From contig CAZIQL010000058.1 of assembly GCA_964541485.1 (NCBI GenBank), forward strand, positions 1-15,609: 15,609 nt of DNA. The letters run 5' to 3'. The notes below the pieces were generated by a model that made no database searches, was not told the origin of the DNA, and saw nothing but the letters and a program-made list of their open reading frames with translations. The position numbers and the translations under genes are program-made. Positions 7,108 to 15,189 of the stretch are shown here, piece by piece. The stretch's first letter is position 1. The number at the start of each line of letters is the position of its first letter. The stretch is from SIG299 sp964541485 (GTDB lineage: Bacteria > Bacillota > Clostridia > Lachnospirales > Lachnospiraceae).

Positions 7108-7762
7108 CGTTTTTCATCTCCCCTCTAAGGATATCCATGACAAATATATCTTCACGATAGGATTTGCTTTTCTTTATTTCGTTCTTATAAGCTTCCCTTG
7201 CACCAATATCCCTATTCAAAAATTTCGGGTAATAAACACTCTTATCTGCAACCTCCGCGTCTATAAATTTCAGGTTGTCAAACGCCTTTTGTGACACAAG
7301 CACCGTCTGCTTGCCTAAGTGTCCAAGGTAAAGTGCCCTGTTCAGGCTCCGAAGTGGAAGTCCGTTTTCTACAAAAGCTTCCGCATACTGAAAATAGGAG
7401 TCATCTGCCCGATATCCGATAATAACATCATAATCACTTGTATTTAAGGCAAAATTCTCAATCAGGTACTCCCGTGCATCTACCGCAATCTCTGAATCCA
7501 GCTTAAATCTACGGTTCTGTAACAACAACGCAATCCAATTCAAAACGGTGTGAGTGCCGTCAGTCAGATTTAAAATGTTCAGCTTATCTGTCTTTATTTC
7601 ATAATAGTTTACAAAACCGTCTGTATTCTGTTTACAAGCCCATTCCCTTGCCATTTCCGGCAATTCTGTGCAATAAAACCCTTTTCCATAGTCATTGTAA
7701 GGATTTCCAACCGCAATATCCGGTGCTTCGATTATATGATTTGACCCATGCAGTATTTTCAT
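7073..7762 (-). CDS. DUF3990 protein (ADP-ribosyltransferase-like; candidate toxin)
   Basis: This 229-residue cytoplasmic protein matches the DUF3990 pattern: LHGSN near the N-terminus (His5), DYGKGFYCT (24-32, Tyr30) and YDVIIGYRADDSYF (111-124), followed by a helical region with LGKQTVLVSQKAF. As I recall, DUF3990 is grouped with the ADP-ribosyltransferase fold, where H and Y in such positions hold NAD; the third catalytic residue is not certain from sequence. Activity is therefore an inference. The ATG at 7762 has AGGAGG 15 bases upstream, wider than usual, which could mean weak initiation. The gene is first in a two-gene unit and its end overlaps the start of the HTH gene. No secretion signal is present, so a secreted effector is unlikely. 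Confidence 0.85.
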   Translation of the reverse strand: MKILHGSNHIIEAPDIAVGNPYNDYGKGFYCTELPEMAREWACKQNTDGFVNYYEIKTDKLNILNLTDGTHTVLNWIALLLQNRRFKLDSEIAVDAREYLIENFALNTSDYDVIIGYRADDSYFQYAEAFVENGLPLRSLNRALYLGHLGKQTVLVSQKAFDNLKFIDAEVADKSVYYPKFLNRDIGAREAYKNEIKKSKSYREDIFVMDILRGEMKNDDPRIQRILSE

Positions 7763-7836
7763 TATGCTTATTCTAATCCTCCTTGTTTTCCGAAGGAAAA
7801 TGCGAGCTCAAACGCGAGCAGAGGATTTTCCTTTTT

Positions 7837-7856
7837 ACTATCATTCCAATGACACT
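7837..7856. promoter_or_regulatory. Second, degenerate operator copy
   Basis: ACTATCATTCCAATGACACT repeats the left arm of the operator exactly (ACTATCATT) and has two mismatches in the right arm. Its centre is 30 bp from that of the perfect copy, close to three helical turns, so two dimers would sit on the same face of the DNA. Confidence 0.68.
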
Positions 7857-7864
7857 TACTTATT

Positions 7865-7893
7865 ATACTATCATTACAATGATAGTTCGTCAA
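7865..7893 (-). promoter_or_regulatory. Promoter of the DUF3990-HTH pair
   Basis: TTGACG (7893-7888) is the -35. TAGTAT (7870-7865) at a 17-base spacing is the best-placed -10; an overlapping TATAAT (7867-7862) matches consensus better, but the spacing is 20. A 20-bp palindrome fills the space between the boxes, so a bound repressor would block RNA polymerase. The leader to the DUF3990 start is about 95 bases. Confidence 0.65.
7867..7886. promoter_or_regulatory. Operator palindrome inside the DUF3990-HTH promoter
   Basis: ACTATCATTACAATGATAGT has perfect 9-bp arms separated by two bases. It lies between the -35 and -10 boxes. The natural candidate binder is the XRE-type protein encoded by the second gene. 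Confidence 0.78.
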
Positions 7894-7929
7894 GTACTTC
7901 TTATTTTTTATATATCCGATTCTGTCACC

Positions 7930-7966
7930 CATCGGCATATTTTTGCTACGCAAAACCATGCCGATG
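7930..7966. repeat. Hairpin at the outer edge of inverted element copy A
   Basis: CATCGGCAT (7930-7938) pairs with ATGCCGATG (7958-7966), and inside it TTTTGC pairs with GCAAAA around a TAC loop. The result is a long, nearly unbroken stem. No T-run follows on either strand, so it is not a standard terminator. It lies just upstream of the repeat-like sequence. Confidence 0.7.
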
Positions 7967-7970
7967 TAGG

Positions 7971-8202
7971 AGGGCGGGGAATGCCGCCTGCACAGTAATG
8001 TTTGCTTGGGTAACAGATGAGAAAAAACATGCAGTGGCATACCGCAGGAGTCTGTCTCTACGTTCTTTGCAGAAGGCTGGAATAAGAGAGCCCGGAGCCG
8101 ATTGTCTGAGGTGGGAGGAAGAAGACTACGCAAAAAGAGAATGGTACGAATAAAGTGCGGCTGCACTTTTATGAAAAGGCGGTAGGCATCTCTGGAAAAC
8201 CT
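7971..8202 (+). repeat. Copy A of a diverged inverted element (~210 bp)
   Basis: Read on the plus strand this shares ordered sequence blocks with the minus strand of 8217-8426: GGGGAATGCC, GCACAG, a TTGCTT-GGTAACAG-TGAGAAAAA block, CGCAGGA, AAGAGAG followed by CCGGA, GGGAGGA, AAAAAGAGAATGGTACGAA, then GAAAAGGCGGTAGGCA. Two internal hairpins are present: GGCGG/CCGCC (7973-7988) and AAAGTGC/GCACTTT (8152-8169). Weak open frames cross it (7764-8153 plus, 7768-8166 minus), but neither has a ribosome binding site or recognisable domains. This 7894-8427 stretch holds no gene I would accept. Confidence 0.75.
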
Positions 8203-8232
8203 CAGTTTTCCGAGAGTGCCTACCGCCTTTTC
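8173..8232. terminator. Long central hairpin, probable bidirectional terminator
   Basis: GAAAAGGCGGTAGGCA (8173-8188) pairs perfectly with TGCCTACCGCCTTTTC (8217-8232); the stem continues with mismatches through GGAAAAC/GTTTTCC to a small loop. Each arm ends in a short TTTT on its own strand. It is the meeting point of the two inverted copies and the first strong candidate for ending sbcC transcription. Confidence 0.7.
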
Positions 8233-8426
8233 TAAAACCGCGTCCTACGGACGCTTTTCGTACCATTCTCTTTTTCTAATTTTATCTCCTCCCGACCACC
8301 GAGTTTTCGGTCCGGACTCTCTTGCTTATGACTGCCGGCAAAAAATGTAGCGGCAGTAAGTCCTGCGAGTGTGTCAGCTGCGTTTTTCTCACTGTTACCT
8401 AAGCAATCCTGTGCGGGGCATTCCCC
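8203..8426 (-). repeat. Copy B of a diverged inverted element (~210 bp)
   Basis: This is the minus-strand partner of copy A and begins two bases after the sbcC stop codon. It has GGGG/CCCC (8426-8415) where copy A has GGCGG/CCGCC, and GCGTCC/GGACGC (8254-8240) where copy A has AAAGTGC/GCACTTT. An 86-codon open frame (8232-8492, minus) runs through it and into sbcC in another frame. It lacks a ribosome binding site and is more likely a by-product of the repeat than a gene. Confidence 0.75.
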
Positions 8427-8427
8427 T

Positions 8428-11241
8428 TTAAGACACAATCTCAACCTGGCTGCCACCGGTCTTATCCTTTGTGACCACAATCTGCTTATCAATCCGCTGC
8501 TTTAACTCACCCACATGCGAAATAATGCCGACTAAGCGGTTGCCGTCTGCTAACGACGCCAGTGCGCGAATCGCCTGCTGCAAGGATTCCTCATCGAGAG
8601 ATCCAAAGCCCTCATCCACAAACATCGTATCCAGCCGGATGCCGTTTGCCGAAGAACGAATCTCGTCAGAAAGCCCAAGCGCCAGCGACAACGATGCCTT
8701 AAACGCTTCACCACCGGATAAGGTTTTTACACTGCGCACAGAACCATTGTAATGGTCAATCACATCCAGCTCCAAGCCGCTCTGGCTGCGGTTATTCTCA
8801 GCCGCATCCCGACGCTTTAACTCATACTGTCCGCCTGACATCACCATGAAACGGATGTTGGCATGACGGATAATCCGGTCAAAGTACGTCATCTGGATAT
8901 AGGTTTCCAGCATAATCTTCTCCTTACCCGAAAGATTTCCGTTGGCGGTATTCGAAAGAGCCTTCACCCAGCTCCACTTCGTTTCCAGCTTCGATAATTC
9001 TTCTGACTTTTCTGAAATGTTTACAAGTACATCCCTATTTGCTTCCAATCGATGATGTACATCCTTCTGCTTTGCAAGAATAGCCCTTTTCGCCTCTGTC
9101 ATAGCTTCCTTCTTTAAATTCACTTCTTCTACTGCCACTACCGGCTGTTCCTTCACCGCATCCTGCAACTGCGCAATCTTACCCTTTAACTCAGAAACTG
9201 ACTTTTCACAAGTACGATAGGCCTCTTCCGCTGCCGCAAGGCTTCTCTGTGCCAGACGAATCTTTTCGCCAAGTTCCCCTGCCTGCCACTCTGCCTTCTC
9301 CTTACTTTCAAATGCCAGCTTCTTTGCAGCCAGTTCTGTCTGCTTTTCGTTTTCCTCTATTTTTGTCTTTGTTACAGCAATTTTCTCTGTCAAAGACTGA
9401 ATTTTCTGCTCTGTCTCCTTGCCCTGTTCTTCTTTCTTTGGAATTAGGACATCCAATTCTTTCTTGCGTAATATATCTTTTTCCACAGAAACAATCTGCC
9501 GGTTCAAAACTGTTTCCTCTTTTTCACAAGCCAAAATCAGTTCATCCACGCGCTCTGCAAGCGAATTCTGCACCTCTGTCATACCGGACTCTGACTTTTC
9601 GTCCGGCACACCTGCCTCTGCCAGTTCCACTGCAAACTCCTTCTGTAACCGCTTCAAAGCTTCTTCCTTGGCGCGTACCATACCGCCCAGTTCTCCTGCA
9701 CGTTTGCTAAGCTCCGCCACCAATTCCATTGCCTCATCCGCAACCTGCTTTAAATGCTTTAACTCTGCCTCTGTCGGCACACCCTCCGGTCTCTTTGCCG
9801 GAGCCGGATGTGACACGGAACCACAGACCGGACAAGCCATACCATCCTGTAAAGTCTCTGCCAAAATGCCCGCCTGACCGTCAAGGAACGCCCGGTTCAG
9901 GAAAAAATACTCTTCCTGTGCCACATCTGCTTTTGCCTTTTCAGCCAAGTAATTCTGCTGGGCCCCGGCAAAATTCCGCCGGGCAAGTACAAGGGATTCC
10001 ATCTCATCCTGCAACTGCTCGAGCTTTTCCCGTCTCGCAGACCACTTCGTAAGTTCACGAAGCAACTGCTCCTTCTTCTCTCCGGAAAACATTTTTTCTG
10101 TCTGCTCTTTTTTCAGACTCTCTATCTCTTCACCCAAAGCGGCTAAACTCTTCTTTGCACGCTCAATTTCTGCCTCATCTGCCATGCAGACATTTCTTAA
10201 GCTGCTCTGCTCACTTTTTAAACCCTCCAACCGGTCATACTCTGCGTACTGTTCCTCAATCCTTGCCTTCTTAAGTATCCACAGCTCTGTCTCCGGCTTC
10301 TTTTCCTGTTCTTTTTTCCACGCCAATAAAAGACCATCCAATCGGACCGTCTGTTCCTTTTGTTCCTGTTCTGCTTTTGCAAGCTCTGCCTGCCGTCTGT
10401 GGTACTCTTCCACCTTAGCAAGAAGTGCCTCCAGCTCACCGAGCATCTTTTCCCTCTGCAAAAGGTCTGCTGCAAGCTCCCCTTCCTTTTCTTCATCCGA
10501 AGAAATCAGCTCCCGCACCAGTTCTTCCACATCCGCTATCATCATCTCGCCGCGTTTTGCCTTCGCAACAGTCAGGCTCTGCACATCATCCTCTGCGCAC
10601 AAAATTCCGCCAATATACTGCTGCACCGAAAGACGCGCCTCCTCACACTGCCTTGCCAGTGTTCCGGATTCCGTCTTTAACCGCTCCTGCAGCACCTGAT
10701 AATATCCGGTCTTGAAAATCTCACGGAAAATTTTCTGCCGTTCCGTCGTCTCGGCAAATAAGAGCTTTAAAAAATCTCCTTGCGCAATCATCGCAATCTG
10801 TGAAAACTGGTTCCGGTCAATCCCAAGAATCTCCTTGATTGCCGCATTGACTTCCTTTACCTTTGTAATCACCCTGCCATCCGGCATCGTAAGCTCCGCA
10901 TCCGGTTTTTGTACCGTAACGCCCTCACCACGGCTCTTTGCACGTTCGTATTCCGGGTTTCTCTTTACTGTATACACCTTCCCCAGATTTTCAAACGTCA
11001 GCTCCACCTCCGTCGGAGTTTCGGGTGTGGCATACTTTGAGCGAAACATCGCAGACTCCCTGTTTTCTCCGCTCGCTTCCCCGTAAAGTGCAAATGTAAT
11101 GGCATCAAAAATAGTAGTCTTTCCTGCTCCGGTGTCTCCCGTAATCAGATAAAGACCATTTGTCCCTAATTGATCCATAGAAAGTGTCACGCGTCCGGCA
11201 TACGGACCAAACGCAGAAATCGTCAACGTAACCGGTCTCAT
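8428..11241 (-). CDS. sbcC: Exonuclease SbcCD subunit C (SMC-type ATPase)
   Basis: The ATPase subunit of the SbcCD (Mre11-Rad50-like) nuclease, which cuts hairpins and processes double-strand ends. The 937-residue protein shows all landmarks in order: N-terminal MRPVTLTISAFGPYAG, Walker A GDTGAGKT (35-42), a long coiled coil rich in E/K/Q/L, the zinc hook CPVC (470-473), the returning coiled coil, ABC signature LSGGE (841-845), Walker B MFVDE (873-877) and D-loop SLD (881-883). The ATG at 11241 overlaps the sbcD stop by four bases (ATGA), so the two are translationally coupled and made in similar amounts. The reading frame is intact. An imperfect inverted element begins directly after its stop; long palindromes are the substrate of this enzyme, a coincidence worth noting. 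Confidence 0.97.
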   Translation of the reverse strand: MRPVTLTISAFGPYAGRVTLSMDQLGTNGLYLITGDTGAGKTTIFDAITFALYGEASGENRESAMFRSKYATPETPTEVELTFENLGKVYTVKRNPEYERAKSRGEGVTVQKPDAELTMPDGRVITKVKEVNAAIKEILGIDRNQFSQIAMIAQGDFLKLLFAETTERQKIFREIFKTGYYQVLQERLKTESGTLARQCEEARLSVQQYIGGILCAEDDVQSLTVAKAKRGEMMIADVEELVRELISSDEEKEGELAADLLQREKMLGELEALLAKVEEYHRRQAELAKAEQEQKEQTVRLDGLLLAWKKEQEKKPETELWILKKARIEEQYAEYDRLEGLKSEQSSLRNVCMADEAEIERAKKSLAALGEEIESLKKEQTEKMFSGEKKEQLLRELTKWSARREKLEQLQDEMESLVLARRNFAGAQQNYLAEKAKADVAQEEYFFLNRAFLDGQAGILAETLQDGMACPVCGSVSHPAPAKRPEGVPTEAELKHLKQVADEAMELVAELSKRAGELGGMVRAKEEALKRLQKEFAVELAEAGVPDEKSESGMTEVQNSLAERVDELILACEKEETVLNRQIVSVEKDILRKKELDVLIPKKEEQGKETEQKIQSLTEKIAVTKTKIEENEKQTELAAKKLAFESKEKAEWQAGELGEKIRLAQRSLAAAEEAYRTCEKSVSELKGKIAQLQDAVKEQPVVAVEEVNLKKEAMTEAKRAILAKQKDVHHRLEANRDVLVNISEKSEELSKLETKWSWVKALSNTANGNLSGKEKIMLETYIQMTYFDRIIRHANIRFMVMSGGQYELKRRDAAENNRSQSGLELDVIDHYNGSVRSVKTLSGGEAFKASLSLALGLSDEIRSSANGIRLDTMFVDEGFGSLDEESLQQAIRALASLADGNRLVGIISHVGELKQRIDKQIVVTKDKTGGSQVEIVS

Positions 11242-12407
11242 TGTCCGTCACCTCCCATTCTGCGGCAGGAAATCTCCTTGCCTTCCCACACACGCTCTAT
11301 CAGTTCTTCCATAAACGCCGTCTGCTCTTTGCTCATCGGCTGATTGTTCTGCTTTTCATAGAGCTCTGAAAACAATTCCAGTGGTGACTTTTCCTCCACC
11401 TGCTCTGCTTCCCCCACACTCTGGTTTAATCGCGTCCTCTTATTGTCATAATCAAGCTTCATGAGGTTTGGATAAATCACACTCAACTTATCCGCCGCAC
11501 CTACAATATCCTCTTCATCCGTCAGTGTAATGTGTAGATAATCGTCAACCTTCGTCCCCTCATAAAACGACCTACTTGTCAGTTCCTCGTAGGTTCCCTT
11601 TATTTCACGCATATCATGAAGCGGCACTAAATCCACCGTGCGTACCGTCACATCGCCCTTTTCCTTTAACTCCACCACGGTCATCGACTTTTGATGGTGG
11701 GCCTCCGAAAATGAATATTTTAACGGTGTTCCACAATAACGCACTGTCTCCCTGCCAATCCTTTGCGGTCCGTGAATGTGCCCAAGTGCCACATAATCAA
11801 ATGTCTCAAACACACTTGCATCTACATTGTCACTTCCACCAACCGATATTTCTTCGGACTCACTGCGCTCTGCTCCCGTCACAAACTGATGCGTGACAAT
11901 CACATTTCTTACCGAAGCATCCACCTGCATCTGTCCGATTGCTACACGAACGGCATCCGTATAGCTCTCTATCTGCTCCTCCGGAAAATAGCGTCTTACA
12001 TGGGCAGGCTTAATAAAAGGAAGCATGTAGATACGCACTTCCCCATAAGCATCCGAGAGCACCGCCGGTTTTACATTTCCTGCATACACCGGGCTCATAT
12101 GAATTCCGCTGATGTCCATCAATCTTCCGCCAAACGCTAATCTCTCCGGCGAATCATGATTTCCGCTGATGGCAAACACCTGCTGCCCTTTTTCTGCCAG
12201 TGCGCACAAAAAATCGTCAAACAACTGCACCGCCTCCGCAGAAGGCACCGCTTTATCATATACATCTCCCGCAATCAGCACGGCATCCGGCTTCTCTTCC
12301 TCAATGATCTTTCTGATTTTTAACAAAATATATGCCTGATCCTCCAGCATCGAATACTCATTCACACGCTTTCCGATATGTAAATCCGATAAATGAATCA
12401 GCTTCAT
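11238..12407 (-). CDS. sbcD: Exonuclease SbcCD subunit D (metallophosphoesterase)
   Basis: The nuclease subunit that works with SbcC. At 389 residues it has normal length. The calcineurin-like phosphoesterase motifs are present: SDLHIG with Asp8 and His10, AGDVYD with Asp48, SGNHDSPERL with Asn83 and His84, THQF with His173, and ALGHIHG with His210 and His212. These are the expected ligands for two Mn ions. The C-terminal part contains the SbcC-binding region. The start ATG at 12407 follows TAGGAGTAGGAACGG. The gene begins 15 bases after the CotH-like gene, so its ribosome binding site nearly touches that stop codon, indicating one operon. Confidence 0.97.
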   Translation of the reverse strand: MKLIHLSDLHIGKRVNEYSMLEDQAYILLKIRKIIEEEKPDAVLIAGDVYDKAVPSAEAVQLFDDFLCALAEKGQQVFAISGNHDSPERLAFGGRLMDISGIHMSPVYAGNVKPAVLSDAYGEVRIYMLPFIKPAHVRRYFPEEQIESYTDAVRVAIGQMQVDASVRNVIVTHQFVTGAERSESEEISVGGSDNVDASVFETFDYVALGHIHGPQRIGRETVRYCGTPLKYSFSEAHHQKSMTVVELKEKGDVTVRTVDLVPLHDMREIKGTYEELTSRSFYEGTKVDDYLHITLTDEEDIVGAADKLSVIYPNLMKLDYDNKRTRLNQSVGEAEQVEEKSPLELFSELYEKQNNQPMSKEQTAFMEELIERVWEGKEISCRRMGGDGQ

Positions 12408-12422
12408 CCGTTCCTACTCCTA

Positions 12423-14315
12423 TCAATGATTAAACAAATAATAATTACTGATGGTTGCCGCCTCCGGCTCATTTGACACATGCAGATACTCTCCGTCCTC
12501 GCCTATTGCGCGTATCTGAATCATATCAAGCCCATCCGTAAACCACTCGGCCGGAACCATAACCTCACACATTCCGTCTTTCACTGTCGCGGTCACAAAA
12601 TTCACTCCGTTAATCTGATATTCGACCGCCCAAATATCCGCATCGCTTACGGAAACCGTCAGCTTCCACTGTACATCCATATCGACATCAACAAATGTTA
12701 CATTACTGACAGAAAGCTTCTCCGACGGTTTATAATACCCCAACGAATCAAGCAAGGTATCAAAGTCCGCAAACTGCTTATCCAGCCAGGCAAGACGCTG
12801 CGAAACAAACTTCTGAAGGCTGTTGGATGCGTCCTCAAAATATTCCGACTTGCCGCGACTGTAATATTCTCCCGAGTATGAATATCCCCAACGAAGATCA
12901 TTTAAGAGACCATCCACCAGAAGCTTCTTCTCGTATTCCTCTAAGGATGTCCGGAATTCAGCTAACGCTCCATCCTTGATTTCCTGATATTTCTCATATA
13001 CCTTCATCAAAAAATACGGATCCTTAATCAGATACCGGTTCCATTGTACGGATTGATAATACTGCTCTCTCGTAAACTCCTGATTCGTTGTGTGCCATGA
13101 GGTCGGATACCAAGTATTGATGTTGTACATATTGATGTTTCCGTATGCCCAATCAAAATCCCATACCGGTCCCATTTTAGCAAGGCCGTCGATATCTTTA
13201 TACAACAAGACACTGTTCTTCATGCTGTCCCAGTTCATTGCAAGCTCACAAACCAAAAAATTCTGTACCAGCGAATCCAGATCAAACAGTTCCGTATAGT
13301 GATACCCATCAAAGGTTGCATCCGTATATTCTACTACTTTATATTTGGTTACCCAGCCGCCGTTTCTCCGGTTAAAGCCGCCGTCACTTCCGGAATAATG
13401 TATATCATCTGCATGATAGACAAAATTGTCACTGTGAAGTGCATATTCAAATGACTGTATGTAATTTGCCGCATACAAAAAAAGTTCGGAATCCTTCGGA
13501 ACATCCTCCGGTGTATTAAAATAAAACGGCTGCTTAAAGTTTGTCGTCAGTCTTGACAAAGTATAATTCTCAAGGGCATAAAAATCTGCCTCCAGGATAA
13601 ACCCTCCGGTCTGTGGCATACTCGCAGCCTCTTCATAGTCTGCAAGATCCATGCCAAGCTCTTCCGACCATTCCTCTGCTGCAAAATACTCGTCCCAATC
13701 GTAAATATCCACACGTTCCTCATCTACACGGATATGCTCACAAAGCTGATAAACGCCCTGATATTCCCCGTTGTATACGAGTGTTACCAGCACCGACTCT
13801 GCCGAATACTCCATACCGATGGCGTTTGCAAAATCAAGTGTCACTTTATTTCGAATCAGCGTATGATCAATATCATTGGCAAGCAAAACCCAGTGCTTAT
13901 TCGCCCCCATGCCGTATAAATCCGTTTTGGTTTCCAGCTTAATCTTATATGGTTGCTTTTCACGAAATCTCGTAGAATTTCCACGAAGCTTAATCTGGAT
14001 TGCCCCGTCGTAAAGAACAGTTTTGCCATCCGCTCCCTCTACTTTAAGGACACCATCCCGGTAATGATTCAGTATGGTTTCTTCCGTAGTAAGATAAATT
14101 ACCGGAAGCTTTGTGTAGGAAAGAATCTCCTCAAGTGTCAAATCTGCCATCTCTTTCCCCTCGATTGCAGCAATAATTTCTTCATCCGTCATACCGGATT
14201 CTGCCTCTTTTAACTTGCCGGAATTCACTCCTTCCTCCTGCTTTCCCGCACACCCGGAACAAAAAATGAGCGCAAGGAAAAAGGCGCACAACATCATCTT
14301 GTTTGGCTTCATCAT
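12423..14315 (-). CDS. CotH-kinase-like lipoprotein
   Basis: A 630-residue protein with a lipoprotein signal peptide (MMKPNKMMLCAFFLALIFCS, then GC; lipid on Cys22), so it is predicted on the outer face of the membrane. The CotH domain spans about residues 70-480: LRGNSTRF (110-117), PYKIKL, the GMGANKHWVLLAN-type stretch (135-147), LIRNKVTLDFA (153-163), NWDSMKNS (361-368) and the metal-binding WDFDWAYG (385-392). A C-terminal beta-rich domain (about 540-620) follows. CotH proteins are atypical kinases; B. subtilis CotH phosphorylates spore-coat proteins, but extracellular lipoprotein forms in Clostridia are uncharacterised as far as I know. GGAGGG precedes the first of two ATGs. It lies between recO (20-base gap) and sbcD. 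No substrate gene is evident nearby. Confidence 0.92.
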   Translation of the reverse strand: MMKPNKMMLCAFFLALIFCSGCAGKQEEGVNSGKLKEAESGMTDEEIIAAIEGKEMADLTLEEILSYTKLPVIYLTTEETILNHYRDGVLKVEGADGKTVLYDGAIQIKLRGNSTRFREKQPYKIKLETKTDLYGMGANKHWVLLANDIDHTLIRNKVTLDFANAIGMEYSAESVLVTLVYNGEYQGVYQLCEHIRVDEERVDIYDWDEYFAAEEWSEELGMDLADYEEAASMPQTGGFILEADFYALENYTLSRLTTNFKQPFYFNTPEDVPKDSELFLYAANYIQSFEYALHSDNFVYHADDIHYSGSDGGFNRRNGGWVTKYKVVEYTDATFDGYHYTELFDLDSLVQNFLVCELAMNWDSMKNSVLLYKDIDGLAKMGPVWDFDWAYGNINMYNINTWYPTSWHTTNQEFTREQYYQSVQWNRYLIKDPYFLMKVYEKYQEIKDGALAEFRTSLEEYEKKLLVDGLLNDLRWGYSYSGEYYSRGKSEYFEDASNSLQKFVSQRLAWLDKQFADFDTLLDSLGYYKPSEKLSVSNVTFVDVDMDVQWKLTVSVSDADIWAVEYQINGVNFVTATVKDGMCEVMVPAEWFTDGLDMIQIRAIGEDGEYLHVSNEPEAATISNYYLFNH

Positions 14316-14335
14316 CGTCTTTCCCTCCGCTCACT

Positions 14336-15154
14336 CTAAAACACTTCCAACATTTCCTCCGACTTCATCGTATGGCCGACATGCTTGTTTAAAAACCATG
14401 TCATTACATTGGAGAGTTCCTCCAGCACCTCATCCGACACCGTAAATGTATACAGCTTTTCTAATGGTGTGGCCAAAATATACTGCATCGTATAAATGGT
14501 AGAGGTGCCGACCAGAATATTGTCATCCCACGGTGCTCTTCCTCCCGTATAACGCACCGAACTATTCTGCATTGCTGCTTCCTTCTCCTGCAGGCGTTTC
14601 CGTCTGCAATCCTCACAGAGCAGACCACCCTCTTCCGCAGAAAACCAGGCTTTCTGCTCCTTTAACATCTCTTCTCTGCCGCAAAGCACACAGGAATCTA
14701 CCTGTGGCATCTCACCGTTTATCGCCATGAACCGCAGTTCAAATACCCGGCGCACTAATCTTTTATGTAAAGAAGGCTTCAAAAGTGCCCGAAGCGTTAC
14801 ATAAAGAAGCTTCAGCACCTCTCCCGCCTCTAAATTTTCCTTTGTCATGTAACAACAGAACTCGCAAAAATACATGGCATAATAAATAGAACTTACGTCA
14901 TCACGCAATTCCGCAAAATAATTGCTGATATCTGCGCCGACCACATTATAGGAGCTTTTCCCTTCATACAAAACAAATTCCCCAAAGGCAAAAGGCTGGC
15001 TGCAGCCAAGCAAAGCACTCGTCGGCTTCCTTGCCCCTTTTGCAAATGCGGAAATCCTTCCTCGCTCCTTTGTTAAAATTGTCAGTCTGCGATCGTAATC
15101 GCCAACCGGCATGGAAACTAATACCATGCCGGTCAGTTTGATTTGTCCTGTCAT
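14336..15154 (-). CDS. recO: DNA repair protein RecO
   Basis: RecO binds single-stranded DNA and, with RecR, loads RecA at gaps (RecFOR pathway). The 272-residue protein starts MTGQIKLTGMVLVSMPVGDYDRR, the normal OB-fold N-terminus, followed by ILTKERGRISAFAKGARKP. A helical domain carries a four-cysteine zinc site, CVLC (155-158) and CEDC (180-183). Length is standard. The ribosome binding site is weak (TGAGG eleven bases ahead of the ATG at 15154), but the conserved N-terminus leaves no better start. It follows a small gene by 35 bases, and era lies further upstream; an era-recO arrangement is common in Firmicutes. Confidence 0.97.
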   Translation of the reverse strand: MTGQIKLTGMVLVSMPVGDYDRRLTILTKERGRISAFAKGARKPTSALLGCSQPFAFGEFVLYEGKSSYNVVGADISNYFAELRDDVSSIYYAMYFCEFCCYMTKENLEAGEVLKLLYVTLRALLKPSLHKRLVRRVFELRFMAINGEMPQVDSCVLCGREEMLKEQKAWFSAEEGGLLCEDCRRKRLQEKEAAMQNSSVRYTGGRAPWDDNILVGTSTIYTMQYILATPLEKLYTFTVSDEVLEELSNVMTWFLNKHVGHTMKSEEMLEVF

Positions 15155-15189
15155 TTCTTTTTTATCCTCATAATATCAGCAACGGCAAT

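Noticed and set aside
7764..8153. 129-codon plus-strand frame (and a 132-codon minus frame at 7768-8166)
   Set aside because: Both cross the DUF3990 promoter and operator sites and end in the inverted element; no ribosome binding site or known domain is visible.
8232..8492. 86-codon minus-strand frame overlapping the end of sbcC
   Set aside because: It starts inside sbcC in another frame without a ribosome binding site, and the rest coincides with element copy B.
10184..10699. Plus-strand frames of 70-170 codons antisense to sbcC
   Set aside because: They are shadows of the biased coiled-coil coding sequence, Ser/Cys/Phe-rich, with no start signals or domain content.
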